Assembly: GCF_000482385.1 (NCBI RefSeq) | Contig: NZ_KI519396.1 | Coordinates: 1-42,382 of the forward strand | DNA length: 42,382 bases | Origin: Nocardia sp. CNY236 | GTDB lineage: Bacteria > Actinomycetota > Actinomycetes > Mycobacteriales > Mycobacteriaceae | Direction: 5' to 3' | In this document: positions 18,022 through 25,938 of the stretch, in pieces | How positions within the stretch are numbered: position 1 is the first letter of the stretch | Layout: each line of letters begins with the position of its first letter | Notes under the pieces: generated by a model | Seen by the model: the letters and a program-made list of their open reading frames with translations, nothing else | Database searches by the model: none | Told to the model about the DNA's origin: nothing | Translations under genes and position numbers: made by a program

Positions 18022-18354
18022 ATGGGGTATGAAGCCGTGCGGGGGCATTCGCGCAGGGGGCGGATAGGCGGGAGTTACGTGAGGGGGTCGGTCCGATTCA
18101 CCGACCGGCGCGCACCTCAACGGCCAGGGCGTTACCGGTCACCGTACTTTCACGGATACCGCAGCGCGTCGCCGATGCCGATCCTATGGGGCCTCGGCGC
18201 GCTCGTGGGCATCCCGGTTCTCGTGCTGGTGGTGCTGACCATTACCCACATGGGATCTCCGGAGAGGCCGGCCGACACCGTCGTGGTGTCGTCGACTCTC
18301 GCGCCCGAGCAGCCGATTGCCCCGCCGAAGTCATGCTTCCCGTTCAACTGCTGA
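18022..18354 (+). CDS. Small single-pass membrane protein, unknown function
   Basis: 110 residues if read from ATG 18022. A basic N-terminal half (RRGRIGG, TDRRAPQRPGRYRSP) precedes one hydrophobic helix (about 53-75, ILWGLGALVGIPVLVLVVLT) and a short outside segment ending PPKSCFPFNC, with two cysteines close together at the C-terminus. An alternative start is ATG 18175 just before the helix. CATACT six bases before ATG 18022 could be a -10 box of a leaderless message. Its last 24 bases overlap the converging methyltransferase frame. Not recognised. Confidence 0.5.
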   Translation: MGYEAVRGHSRRGRIGGSYVRGSVRFTDRRAPQRPGRYRSPYFHGYRSASPMPILWGLGALVGIPVLVLVVLTITHMGSPERPADTVVVSSTLAPEQPIAPPKSCFPFNC

Positions 18355-19149
18355 CTGTCGCGTCCGAAGTCGAATCTTCGAAGAATCTTCTGCGTCTGCG
18401 GGGCCCGTTGCCGGCTTCATTCGAGTGGTGGCGGCAAGGGAGTACATCAGCGGCATACGGGGGGTTCGGTCGGGATAGCGAAAGTTACTCCCGTCGGTGA
18501 CCAGAGCGCGATAGCGCTGGAATGGGATCGTGTCGTGCTCGTGGAGGAACTCGATGCGCAGCCCGGCGGCCGCGATCGTGCTGACGACGTCACCGACAGT
18601 GTGGTGCCATTCGGTGGCGGAGTTGTGCGTAGTCGTGGTTTCCCAATCGGCGTAGGTGCCCGGCGAGTGGTAGGTACGTGGCCCACGAGCAAAATAGTCC
18701 TCCACCACTGCGGCCCCCGTGGCGTCATCGAGAGTGTCTGTGATCGGATGGAATTCGACCAGGTAGAGCCGCCCGCCGGGACGCAGCAATTCCGCTTTCG
18801 CGGCATCGTAGACATCCGCGGTGACGAAGCGTGTCTTGTGTGCGATGCCGATCTCCTCAGCGAGACCCGAGGCAGCGTCGATGGCTGCCGCGGAGAAGTC
18901 CACGCCGCTGACGCGCGCCCCGTGGCGCGCCCAAGACAGTGTGTCCAGACCGATGTGGCATTGCAGGTGGACCAGGTCGAGGCCGTCGACATCTCCGACC
19001 TCGTCGAGCTGGAATCGGTCGAGACCATCGTCACCGGCGCGGAAGACGTCGAGGTCATAGAACGAGCTTGCAGCATGGATTGGAACACGTTCGTCCCAGT
19101 GTCGTCGATTGTCATCGACCAGCTCGGCACTGTCGGCAGTATCTGTCAT
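18331..19149 (-). CDS. SAM-dependent methyltransferase with an internal gap, probably inactive
   Basis: 272 residues from ATG 19149 (MTDTADSAELVDDNRRHWDE). Motif I is DLVHLQCHIGLDTLSWARHG and the acidic ribose-binding residue follows in GARVSGVDFS. After RFVTADVYDA the chain jumps directly to ELLRPGGRLYLVEFHP; relatives have about 30 further residues there, carrying motif II and the strand with the active-site region. The frame is kept, so this is a clean in-frame deletion. The C-terminus also runs about 25 residues beyond the usual end (MPLMYSLAAT), into basic low-complexity sequence. Possibly an early pseudogene. Confidence 0.7.
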   Translation of the reverse strand: MTDTADSAELVDDNRRHWDERVPIHAASSFYDLDVFRAGDDGLDRFQLDEVGDVDGLDLVHLQCHIGLDTLSWARHGARVSGVDFSAAAIDAASGLAEEIGIAHKTRFVTADVYDAAKAELLRPGGRLYLVEFHPITDTLDDATGAAVVEDYFARGPRTYHSPGTYADWETTTTHNSATEWHHTVGDVVSTIAAAGLRIEFLHEHDTIPFQRYRALVTDGSNFRYPDRTPRMPLMYSLAATTRMKPATGPADAEDSSKIRLRTRQSAVEREA

Positions 19150-19379
19150 GGCAACGACACGAGCACAGTGCGAGCTGTGCGTGCAAGGCGTTTCTTGACT
19201 GCGGGCGCGTTGTTCGGCGTGATGCTGCAATGTAGCCGCACTGGTCGAACTTTTGGCGGATCTCGGCCAAGCGTAGTTCACCCGCTCAGAAGCAGGTGAT
19301 CGTTGAGGTTGTCTCCGAGCGCTTATCGCTTTTGTCCATGCTGCATCGCCTGTTACAGATGCGGCCATGAATAGTCCGT

Positions 19380-19847
19380 CTATCGGACGACTGGATACTG
19401 TCCCGATCGCCAGTCGTTCACACGACGGCGGATACCCTCCACCATCGGCAGCGAATCAACCTCTCGTGGATCGAACCAAGCTACTTCGTGGGATTCATCC
19501 GATACGGCGAGTTCTCCACCTGTCGGCCTGCCCAGAAGGCAAATCGAGAACTCTTGCCGCACTTCACCATCATCGTACGCGAAGACGTGTCCCGGATTGG
19601 TGTACGTTCCGACTATCCCGGTGATGACGATGTCGACACCGGTCTCTTCCTTGGTTTCACGGATACCGCAACCGGCAAGCGATTCGCCGAGTTCCATCCT
19701 TCCACCGGGAAGAGCCCACATGCCGTTGTCGACTCGGCGCTGCAACAACACTTGGCCTCGGTCGTTCACTACGACCACGGACGCCGCAGGCACCAAGCTG
19801 TTGGGCGTCGGTGCGTTCGGATCACCTTCGTAGTCATGTCGACGCAT
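19380..19847 (-). CDS. NUDIX hydrolase
   Basis: 155 residues from ATG 19847, with GAGGAAG 6 nt upstream. The NUDIX box is complete (GRMELGESLAGCGIRETKEE followed by TGVDI), with the catalytic REXXEE helix. It should hydrolyse a nucleoside diphosphate linked to X; VVVNDRGQVLLQRRVDNGMW is the usual first strand and LPGGRMELGE the turn. Third in line on the minus strand after the DUF5919-type regulator and the inositol-monophosphatase-like gene (131-bp gap), so it may belong to the same unit. Confidence 0.88.
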   Translation of the reverse strand: MRRHDYEGDPNAPTPNSLVPAASVVVVNDRGQVLLQRRVDNGMWALPGGRMELGESLAGCGIRETKEETGVDIVITGIVGTYTNPGHVFAYDDGEVRQEFSICLLGRPTGGELAVSDESHEVAWFDPREVDSLPMVEGIRRRVNDWRSGQYPVVR

Positions 19848-19978
19848 CGTGCGCTTCCTCCCAAATGTTGCCTCCACGGGGCAATAGTTCTTCTATCGAT
19901 GCCGGTTTCGATACCCGGAGAGCATCCAACCAAAGTCATTTCCGAAAGCCCCACGCCGCCGCAGGGGATGAAGCCATG

Positions 19979-20773
19979 TCACGTATCGGCAATGAGGCGC
20001 ACCAGCTCGTTTGCGATAGTCGGATTCGCTGCCACTGTATGCTGCGAGTGCTGCGAGTGAGGGCTTCCATCGGAGTCGGTCACAGTCGCTCCGCCCTCGC
20101 GTGCGATCAGCACGCCAGCTGCCACGTCCCATTGTTTGTTCGACATGATTACGCAGCCGTCCGTTCTTCCTTCGGCAACCCATGCCAGATCCAGTGCCGC
20201 AGAACCGAACATCCGCACTCGCTCGGCCCTGTTCACGATTGCTTCGGTGATGGCGAATCGTTGCCGGTTCCGACGCGCTGAGTCGGGGCCGACGGCGTAG
20301 TCTCCGAGTGAGATGACCGCGCCGCGAAGGGATTCTGCCTTCCCGGCTCGGATCGGTGACTCATTGCAGAATGCTCCTCCGTGCTCTTCCGCGTAGTACT
20401 CGAGTCCTAGAAAGGGAGCGGAAATCACCCCAACGATCGGCGTTCCGTCGCGCACCAAGGCTAGCGAGACACCGCAGAAGGGCAGACCGTGAATGACGTT
20501 GGAGGTTCCATCGATCGGGTCGAGAGTCCATACGTTCCCTGTGCCTCGGTCGTCGAACAGAGATCCCGAAGTCTCCTCCCCCAGGAAGCGTATCGTCGGT
20601 GTCTCCGTCATCAGGCGCTGCTGCATCGTATCCTGGATACGTAGGTCCAATTCGGTAACGAAGTCGCGTTCAATCTTTTCGTGGATGTGGCCGACGTCCG
20701 AGTTGGTCAACAGATCTGCACCTTCCGCGACGGCATTCCGCGCGATGGTCAGGAACTTGCTGGTTGCGCTCAC
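19979..20773 (-). CDS. Inositol-monophosphatase-family phosphatase
   Basis: 264 residues. Metal sites are present: FLGEET (Glu), DPIDGT (two Asp) and WDVAAG (Asp). The family removes phosphate from inositol-1-P, histidinol-P, fructose-1,6-bisphosphate or 3'-phosphoadenosine-5'-phosphate (PAP); the sequence alone does not decide. GTG 20773 overlaps the upstream stop by four bases (GTGA), so it is translationally coupled to the DUF5919-type gene. A second family member, the probable HisN, is encoded at 25.9 kb, so this copy is accessory. Codon use is less GC-rich than in core genes. Confidence 0.85.
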   Translation of the reverse strand: MSATSKFLTIARNAVAEGADLLTNSDVGHIHEKIERDFVTELDLRIQDTMQQRLMTETPTIRFLGEETSGSLFDDRGTGNVWTLDPIDGTSNVIHGLPFCGVSLALVRDGTPIVGVISAPFLGLEYYAEEHGGAFCNESPIRAGKAESLRGAVISLGDYAVGPDSARRNRQRFAITEAIVNRAERVRMFGSAALDLAWVAEGRTDGCVIMSNKQWDVAAGVLIAREGGATVTDSDGSPHSQHSQHTVAANPTIANELVRLIADT

Positions 20774-21627
20774 TGGTCCGCCTCTATTCCGCTTGCCCAC
20801 ATGCTGTCGAAAACGCTTTTGAATGTGTTGAAGATACCTTCGTTCGAGGACCTTCGGGCTACGAAGGCAGGCGACTCGACCCCGCGTGCTCGTGGAAGAT
20901 AAGGCTGCATCACGCAGAGCTGGTCGTCTACAATCGTAACGTTGAAACGAACCGGCTCGTCATAAATTCGAATTTGAATCGATCCAGTCGTCTCGAGCAT
21001 TGCCTGGCGCTGAACACGTTGAAGCGCACGGATGTTGAGTTCGGTGAGGCTCGATAATGTCCCGGGTGGATGTCCCTCTTCTTGCTCACGGTGCTCGATG
21101 CTCCCACCTGCTGGATCAAGAAACAGGCAGCGAATCGCAGTACCAGACTTCAGAAGTCTAAAAATATCTTTGTCTGAATACTGCTGGCACAAGATATTGA
21201 GTGAGATACCGACTAGATCTATCGATCGCGCACTGCTGAACATAGCTTGTGGTGGCATCGCATGAACGAAAATTGTTCTATCAGTATAGACAGCTTCGAC
21301 ATCGGCTGTTCGATGGGAGCAAGTTGGGTGTCCCGCTTGCGCCTGGAGACGAGGTTCGCTTCCTAGGTCTTCGATAGACCCCGTGTGTGGTGCGAAGAGT
21401 TCTTGTACCGAGCGATCGGGGAACATCGCCTGAAGAATCTGGCAGTGATGAGGATAAGGAAGTCCGGTGATGGTCCCCGAAAGCCATCTGTAGAACTGCG
21501 CTTTCTTCGGTCCGCAGCCGACGAGGTCGGGATCCACCCGTCGCGCGAGCCGGTCGTACTCCTTGTTGAATGCTGAGACCGTCTGCAGGTGTCGCTGTTG
21601 CAACAGTGCCTTCAGAACCGTGCTCAT
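20770..21627 (-). CDS. HTH protein with DUF5919-type C-terminal domain
   Basis: 285 residues. The N-terminal region (about 1-75: LQTVSAFNKEYDRLARRVDP, KKAQFYRWLSGTITGLPYPH) resembles the XRE-like domain of actinobacterial regulators. The C-terminal part (about 115-270) carries the pattern I associate with DUF5919: IDLVGISLNILCQQYSDKDI, IRCLFLDPAGGSI, IRALQRV, IRIYDEPVRFNVTIVDDQLC and the end RSSNEGIFNTFKSVFDSMWA. That module has a phospholipase-D-like flavour but no HKD pair is visible, so it may sense a ligand. It drives an operon with the coupled phosphatase. Starts are GTG 21630 or ATG 21627. Confidence 0.7.
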   Translation of the reverse strand: MSTVLKALLQQRHLQTVSAFNKEYDRLARRVDPDLVGCGPKKAQFYRWLSGTITGLPYPHHCQILQAMFPDRSVQELFAPHTGSIEDLGSEPRLQAQAGHPTCSHRTADVEAVYTDRTIFVHAMPPQAMFSSARSIDLVGISLNILCQQYSDKDIFRLLKSGTAIRCLFLDPAGGSIEHREQEEGHPPGTLSSLTELNIRALQRVQRQAMLETTGSIQIRIYDEPVRFNVTIVDDQLCVMQPYLPRARGVESPAFVARRSSNEGIFNTFKSVFDSMWASGIEADQ

Positions 21628-21630
21628 CAC

Positions 21631-21968
21631 GCCCCTGTCTTCGATCGTTCAATGATCAGCATGTACCAATCTACTGCATATGAGACATGGAAGAAACCTG
21701 TTGAGGCACAGATGTTCTGAGAGAGAACGGAACAGCATCGACATGATACGCCGCTGAAAATATTCTGAATATCGAGCCTTCCGACTATCTCACACAAGGA
21801 GCGATACAAATTGTTTGTGAGCTCACCGGCGCCAATTGCCATGCCCTGCAGGATATCCGACCTCAGCAACATGGCCACATCGACCGATATCAGCGTGAAG
21901 ACATTCAAGAATTGGAACAGTCATGGAATTCGCCATGACTCGATTTCCTGGCGGTTTGGCGCACAAAC
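21631..21968. other. Lower-GC gap between two divergent accessory genes
   Basis: 338 bp at near-even base composition, unlike the surrounding GC-rich DNA. Short open frames exist on both strands, for example 21627-21908 on the minus strand, but none has a ribosome site or recognisable sequence. It presumably carries the promoters of the DUF5919-type operon and of the small genes to the right. Confidence 0.4.
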
Positions 21969-22142
21969 ATGCTCGACATGGGCAACTTCTGCGCGGCTTG
22001 CCATGGGCGAGAAGCTGGCTACATGGATACCAGACCGTGGCACAGTGCAAATGCTTGTCCACCTGGTGGCAGAACTCGTGGTACCACCGACCGTGGCGGA
22101 GAATTGGAGACCCCAATGACGGGCAAGCGGCCATGCCAGTAA
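21969..22142 (+). CDS. Putative 57-residue zinc-ribbon-like protein
   Basis: ATG 21969 to TAA 22142. The peptide starts MLDMGNFCAACHGREAGYMD, with a CxxCH pair, and continues to NACPPGGRTRGTT, which looks like the second half of a zinc ribbon (CP.CGG.G) with one cysteine replaced by glycine. It ends LETPMTGKRPCQ and overlaps the start of the next gene by 10 bases, as coupled genes do. A competing frame on the same strand (21811-22119) ends AELVVPPTVAENWRPQ and cannot be excluded; only one is likely real. Confidence 0.4.
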   Translation: MLDMGNFCAACHGREAGYMDTRPWHSANACPPGGRTRGTTDRGGELETPMTGKRPCQ

Positions 22143-22459
22143 AACCTACCGCTCTGGGCTACCTGCGCCGCGACATTTCCGGCATCTCTCAGGACTGGCA
22201 CGAAATCCAGATCCGCAGCCTCGCCAAAAGGCTCGGCTACGACCTGGCGAAGACAATCGTGTTCGGGCCACGCACCGATGCTCCGGTCATACGCTTGATG
22301 AACGCAGTCTGGGCTGTCGAAGCTGCTGCCGTGGTTGTGCCCAGCCTCTGGCACTTCGACTCACACGTTCCCTATGAGCTGGTCGAACTCGCTGATGTCA
22401 TCACCGTGACTCCGCAACGCACCTATCAGCGGAAGCTTCCGAACCCGTTCGACGCTTGA
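22133..22459 (+). CDS. Resolvase-like 'ALGY' protein, third homologue in the window
   Basis: 108 residues. It aligns along its length with the two 99-residue proteins at 31745-32044 and 41891-42190: shared features are ALGYLRRD / ALGWIDYD, a Trp, Gln-Ile/Val, LAKRLGYDL / LARRLGYRL, a buried VVVPSLWHF / VILPAP strand and ADVITV / ADIETV. The first 40 residues resemble the N-terminal strand and helix of serine recombinases (GYLR...QIRSLAKRLGYD), but the catalytic serine/arginine set is not visible, so recombination activity is unlikely. Unlike the other two it has no 33-residue membrane peptide after it. Function unknown. Confidence 0.7.
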   Translation: MPVKPTALGYLRRDISGISQDWHEIQIRSLAKRLGYDLAKTIVFGPRTDAPVIRLMNAVWAVEAAAVVVPSLWHFDSHVPYELVELADVITVTPQRTYQRKLPNPFDA

Positions 22460-22498
22460 AACAGACCTCCTCGCCCCATCGCCGATAGTGTCTGTCGA

Positions 22499-22981
22499 AT
22501 GGACTCCGAGCAAGCCGAATTCGTTGCCCAGCTGCCTGGTAAGCGAATGGGGGCTGGGGCGCTGTTCGTCGATGAGTTGGACCGGGTGTTGCTGGTAGAG
22601 CCGACATACAAGGATCATTGGGAACTGCCGGGCGGCGTTGTGGAGGCTGGTGAGTCTCCCTATGCTGCGGCTGTCCGGGAGATCCGGGAGGAGCTGGACC
22701 TTGTGGTGCCCATCGGGCGACTCCTCGTGGTGGACTGGGTTCCCCCCGGTCGCTATCCCAGCGATGGGGTGAAGCTGATCTACGACGGCGGATTGCTGAG
22801 CGTCGACCGGACGGCGGAGATAACTCTTCGGGCGCAAGAGCTTCGATGCTGGGCATGGTCTGATGACGGAGAGGCTGCAAAGCGCCTTCCGGGTGCGTTG
22901 GGTCGCCGCGTGGCGGCAGCTCGCCGGGCTCGGGCTCAGCGTGCGACTGCGTACTTGGAGGATGGCTTCGCCGTCGTATGA
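22499..22981 (+). CDS. NUDIX hydrolase
   Basis: 160 residues. The NUDIX box is intact (GGVVEAGESPYAAAVREIRE, then ELDLVV), and LLVEPTYKDHWELPGG is the usual approach to it. It differs clearly from the NUDIX protein at 19.4 kb. GATAGTGT a few bases before ATG 22499 and no ribosome site suggest a leaderless transcript. It lies 39 bp after the ALGY gene and converges on prfB. The C-terminus is basic and alanine-rich (RRVAAARRARAQRAT). Confidence 0.87.
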   Translation: MDSEQAEFVAQLPGKRMGAGALFVDELDRVLLVEPTYKDHWELPGGVVEAGESPYAAAVREIREELDLVVPIGRLLVVDWVPPGRYPSDGVKLIYDGGLLSVDRTAEITLRAQELRCWAWSDDGEAAKRLPGALGRRVAAARRARAQRATAYLEDGFAVV

Positions 22982-23056
22982 CTCCAGGGGAGGCGTCGAT
23001 CAGAATACGAGTCGGCCCCGGATACGGGTGTGTCCGGCGTGGCCGAGGCGGCGCGG

Positions 23057-24172
23057 CTATTGCGGAAGTGTGGACATGCGCCAGCGGATGCCGGACTCGA
23101 TGAACCCGTCGATGTCGCCGTCGAGGACCGCGGACGGGTTGTTGACCTCGTGGTTGGTCCGCAGGTCCTTCACCATCTGATACGGGTGCAGGACGTAGGA
23201 GCGCATCTGATTGCCCCACGACGCGCCCTCGTTGGTCTTCAGCGCGTCCATCTCGGCGCGCTCCTGCTGCCGCTTGCGTTCCAACAGCTTTGCCTGCAGC
23301 ACCCGCATGGCCGAAATCTTGTTCTGCAGCTGGGATTTCTCGTTCTGGCAGGTGACCACGATGCCGGTCGGTAGGTGGGTGATGCGCACCGCGGAATCGG
23401 TGGTGTTGACACTTTGGCCACCAGGTCCCGACGACCGGTAGACGTCGACGCGGATATCGGATTCGGGGACCTCGATATGGTCGGTGGTCTCGACCACCGG
23501 CAGCACCTCGACCTCGGCGAACGAGGTCTGGCGGCGTCCTTGGTTGTCGAATGGGCTGATCCGCACCAGGCGATGCGTACCCATCTCGATCGACAATGTG
23601 CCGTAGGCGTAGGGCGTCTTCACCGCGAAGGTTGTGCTCTTGATGCCTGCTTCTTCGGCATAGGAGGTGTCGTAGATCTCGACCGGATACTTGTGCCGAT
23701 CCGCCCAGCGGATGTACATCCGCATCAGCATCTCGGCCCAGTCGGCAGCATCCACGCCACCCGCGCCGGAGCGAATGTTCACCAAGGCGTCACGCTTGTC
23801 GTATTCACCCGACAGCAGTGTGCGGACCTCCATCGCCTCCACGTCACCGTGTAGCGCGGCGCGCTCCGCATCGGCCTCGGCGAGCGCTGTGAGCTTGGCC
23901 TCTCCGTCTTCTTCCTCTGCGAGTTCGTAGAGTACCGGCAGGTCGTCGAGCCGCTGGCGGAGCTCTTCGATCCGCCGCAGCTCGCCTTGGATGTGGGAGA
24001 GCTCGCTGGTGACGCGCTGCGCGTGATCCTGGTCGTTCCACAGGTCCGGGTCCGCGGCTCGGTGCTCGAGCTCGTCGATACGGCGACGCAGCTCGTCGAT
24101 GTCGAGGACCGATTCGACCGTCTTCAGGGTTGCCTCGAGTTCGGCGAGATCAGCGGAAACGTCAGGATGCAC
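23057..24172 (-). CDS. prfB: Peptide chain release factor 2
   Basis: 371 residues, the family length. It releases peptides at UGA and UAA. The stop-recognition tripeptide SPF is in ISPFDNQGRRQTSF, and the GGQ loop is SSGPGGQSVNTTDSAVRITH. There is no in-frame UGA near the start, so the programmed frameshift found in many bacteria is absent, as is usual in actinobacteria. I use GTG 24172 (protein begins MHPDVSADLAELEATL); a TTG at 24181 is the alternative. Beside hisN in divergent direction, as in corynebacteria, with a regulator/reductase pair now between them. Confidence 0.95.
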   Translation of the reverse strand: MHPDVSADLAELEATLKTVESVLDIDELRRRIDELEHRAADPDLWNDQDHAQRVTSELSHIQGELRRIEELRQRLDDLPVLYELAEEEDGEAKLTALAEADAERAALHGDVEAMEVRTLLSGEYDKRDALVNIRSGAGGVDAADWAEMLMRMYIRWADRHKYPVEIYDTSYAEEAGIKSTTFAVKTPYAYGTLSIEMGTHRLVRISPFDNQGRRQTSFAEVEVLPVVETTDHIEVPESDIRVDVYRSSGPGGQSVNTTDSAVRITHLPTGIVVTCQNEKSQLQNKISAMRVLQAKLLERKRQQERAEMDALKTNEGASWGNQMRSYVLHPYQMVKDLRTNHEVNNPSAVLDGDIDGFIESGIRWRMSTLPQ

Positions 24173-24222
24173 GATAGTCAAGCCTAGCGGCCCCGGAATG
24201 GGCTCGGCACAGGAGTGCGTGG

Positions 24223-25083
24223 TCAGCTCGGGACCGCGCGCAGGGAGCCGGAGCGGCGGCCGGCGAGTGTGTCCAGCGCCGCGGCGGTCGCGTCGTCTGC
24301 CGGGAGGTGAACGATGAGCTGCTGGCCGTCGTCGACGGACAGGTCGAACACTTCGTAGGCCAAGCGCAGCGGACCGGCCTCGGGGTGAGCCAGCCGGGTG
24401 ATCCCGGATGCTGCGGCCAGACTGGGCACGGTGTCCAAACGCTGGTCGAACGCGGCGCCGACACACACGGTCAGTTCGTCTGCGAGCGCCGCGATGTGGG
24501 CGTCGGCTCGGAAGGGGCCGTCCTTCAGTCGAGCGACCATCTGGTCGGCGACGAATTCCCAGTCCATGTAGAAGGTGGGGGCTTCGGGGTGGCAGAACAC
24601 GAAGCGCGCCAGATCGGCCGGCGTATCGGGTCCGGCGAACAGGCCCGCGGGCGCCATGAGGCGGCGGTAGCCGTCGGTGTAGGCGAGCACCTCGGTCACG
24701 TGGTTGATCACGACTGCTGGCGCTGGTTCGAGGTGATCCAGGATCGCACGGACCGTGGGCCGAACCTCGCGTAGCGGCTGTGCGTTTCCCAGGCAATTGG
24801 CCCCGCCGTGTGCCCATTTGCTCAGCACGGCCAGGTGGACGCGCTCGGCGGGACTCAGCTGCAATGCGTCCGCCAGAGCGGACAGCACCGCCGGGGAGGG
24901 GCGGCGGTCGCGCCCCTGCTCGAGGCGGGTCACATACTCCACGCTCACACCGGCCAGCATCGCCAGTTCGGCTCGGCGCAGACCGGGAGTGCGGCGTCGC
25001 GGGCCGGTCGGCAGGCCGACCTGGGCGGGTGTCACCGCCTCGCGGCGGGTGCGCAGGAACAATCCGAGCTCGTTGTCGCTCAC
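24223..25083 (-). CDS. XRE regulator with MmyB-like ligand-binding domain
   Basis: 286 residues. XRE helix-turn-helix at about 5-75 (LGLFLRTRREAVTPAQVGLP, RTPGLRRAELAMLAGVSVEY, RLEQGRDRRPSPAVLSALAD). The C-terminal MmyB-type domain runs from about 105 (VRAILDHLEPAPAVVINHVT, FVFCHPEAPTFYMDWEFVAD) to the end (FDLSVDDGQQLIVHLPADDA); it binds a hydrophobic ligand in structurally known relatives. Divergent from an FMN-reductase gene over 144 bp containing an inverted repeat. This pairing is common in actinobacteria, where the regulator usually represses the neighbouring oxidoreductase. Confidence 0.9.
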   Translation of the reverse strand: MSDNELGLFLRTRREAVTPAQVGLPTGPRRRTPGLRRAELAMLAGVSVEYVTRLEQGRDRRPSPAVLSALADALQLSPAERVHLAVLSKWAHGGANCLGNAQPLREVRPTVRAILDHLEPAPAVVINHVTEVLAYTDGYRRLMAPAGLFAGPDTPADLARFVFCHPEAPTFYMDWEFVADQMVARLKDGPFRADAHIAALADELTVCVGAAFDQRLDTVPSLAAASGITRLAHPEAGPLRLAYEVFDLSVDDGQQLIVHLPADDATAAALDTLAGRRSGSLRAVPS

Positions 25084-25107
25084 CTGTGGAACCTAGCAAG
25101 TCGAGGC

Positions 25108-25133
25108 GGTAACAGGGTGTCCCTGCTGCTACC
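25108..25133. promoter_or_regulatory. Inverted repeat in the MmyB-regulator/FMN-reductase gap
   Basis: CAGGG-TGT-CCCTG (25113-25125), flanked by GGTA (25108-25111) and TACC (25130-25133). Probable operator of the MmyB-type regulator. Confidence 0.55.
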
Positions 25134-25227
25134 ACCCTCGCCACGGCCTACATGTATGGGACGGTAGGCAGCACAGTGGTTGGACCGTGACCCGTCCGGG
25201 TCAGGGGGTATTCCGAGGAGGTATCAC

Positions 25228-25824
25228 ATGTCCAGCACCACTTTGCAGCTCGCGGTGATCATCGCCAGCGTCCGGGAGGGACGTTTCGGCCCCGTCGTGA
25301 GTGCATGGTTCGCCGAGCAGGCGCGACGACACAGGTCGTTCGAGGTGGACGTCATCGATCTGGCCGAGGTGCCGCTGCCTCTGGAATTGCCGTCCACGCC
25401 TCCTGCGCTCGACCCGAATATGCAGCGCCCTGCCAGTATGGCCGAGCTCACTCGACGGCTCGCTGTGGCCGACGCATACGTCATCGTCACCCCCGATTAC
25501 AACCGCAGCATTCCCGCGTCACTGAAGGCGGCGATCGACTGGCACTTCTCGCAGTGGGACGCGAAGACGATCGGCTTCGTCGGCTACAGCGGCGCCAGCG
25601 GTGGTCTGCTGGCCATCGAGCACTTGCGGCAGATCTTCAACGAACTCAATGCGCACACGGTGCGCAACTACGTATCGTTTCCCCGCTTCTTCGAACTCTT
25701 CGATGCCGAGGGTCGCTTGCACGAACCCGACGGACCCGCGGCCGCGGCGACAGCGATGCTCGATCAGTTGCACTGGTGGGCAAGCGCATTGGCGGCTGCC
25801 AGGTCACCGCAGCCGGTGGGGTGA
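25228..25824 (+). CDS. NAD(P)H-dependent FMN reductase (flavodoxin-like)
   Basis: 198 residues from ATG 25228 with GAGGAGGT just upstream. The family pattern is complete: IIASVREGRFGPVVSAWFAE (phosphate loop), then VTPDYNRSIPASLKAAIDW (flavin contact, P-x-Y-N-x-x-x-P) and GFVGYSGASGGLLAIEHLRQ. It reduces FMN or quinone-like acceptors with NAD(P)H. Divergent from the MmyB-type regulator that probably controls it; it could be a detoxifying reductase. Confidence 0.9.
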   Translation: MSSTTLQLAVIIASVREGRFGPVVSAWFAEQARRHRSFEVDVIDLAEVPLPLELPSTPPALDPNMQRPASMAELTRRLAVADAYVIVTPDYNRSIPASLKAAIDWHFSQWDAKTIGFVGYSGASGGLLAIEHLRQIFNELNAHTVRNYVSFPRFFELFDAEGRLHEPDGPAAAATAMLDQLHWWASALAAARSPQPVG

Positions 25825-25938
25825 GCGACGGGTGGGCCGTGGCGTTGCGGGCGGTGCTCTCCCGCGCGTCGCGGCCTCCGGCCGCCCCCGATCGGGGATG
25901 CCGGTGGACCCGTCGGTGCTGCCGATAGGGTGCGCAGT

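Noticed and set aside
21627..21908. 93-codon minus-strand frame upstream of the DUF5919-type gene
   Set aside because: No ribosome site, no recognisable sequence, and it overlaps the likely promoter region.
24100..24181. Programmed frameshift in prfB
   Set aside because: The reading frame is continuous from the start through the GGQ region, with no early UGA.
22401..25144. Long minus-strand frames upstream of and around prfB, including a fusion-length frame reaching 25144
   Set aside because: They are read-through of GC-rich shadow frames over the XRE/MmyB and NUDIX genes; release factor 2 homology begins only at about 24172.
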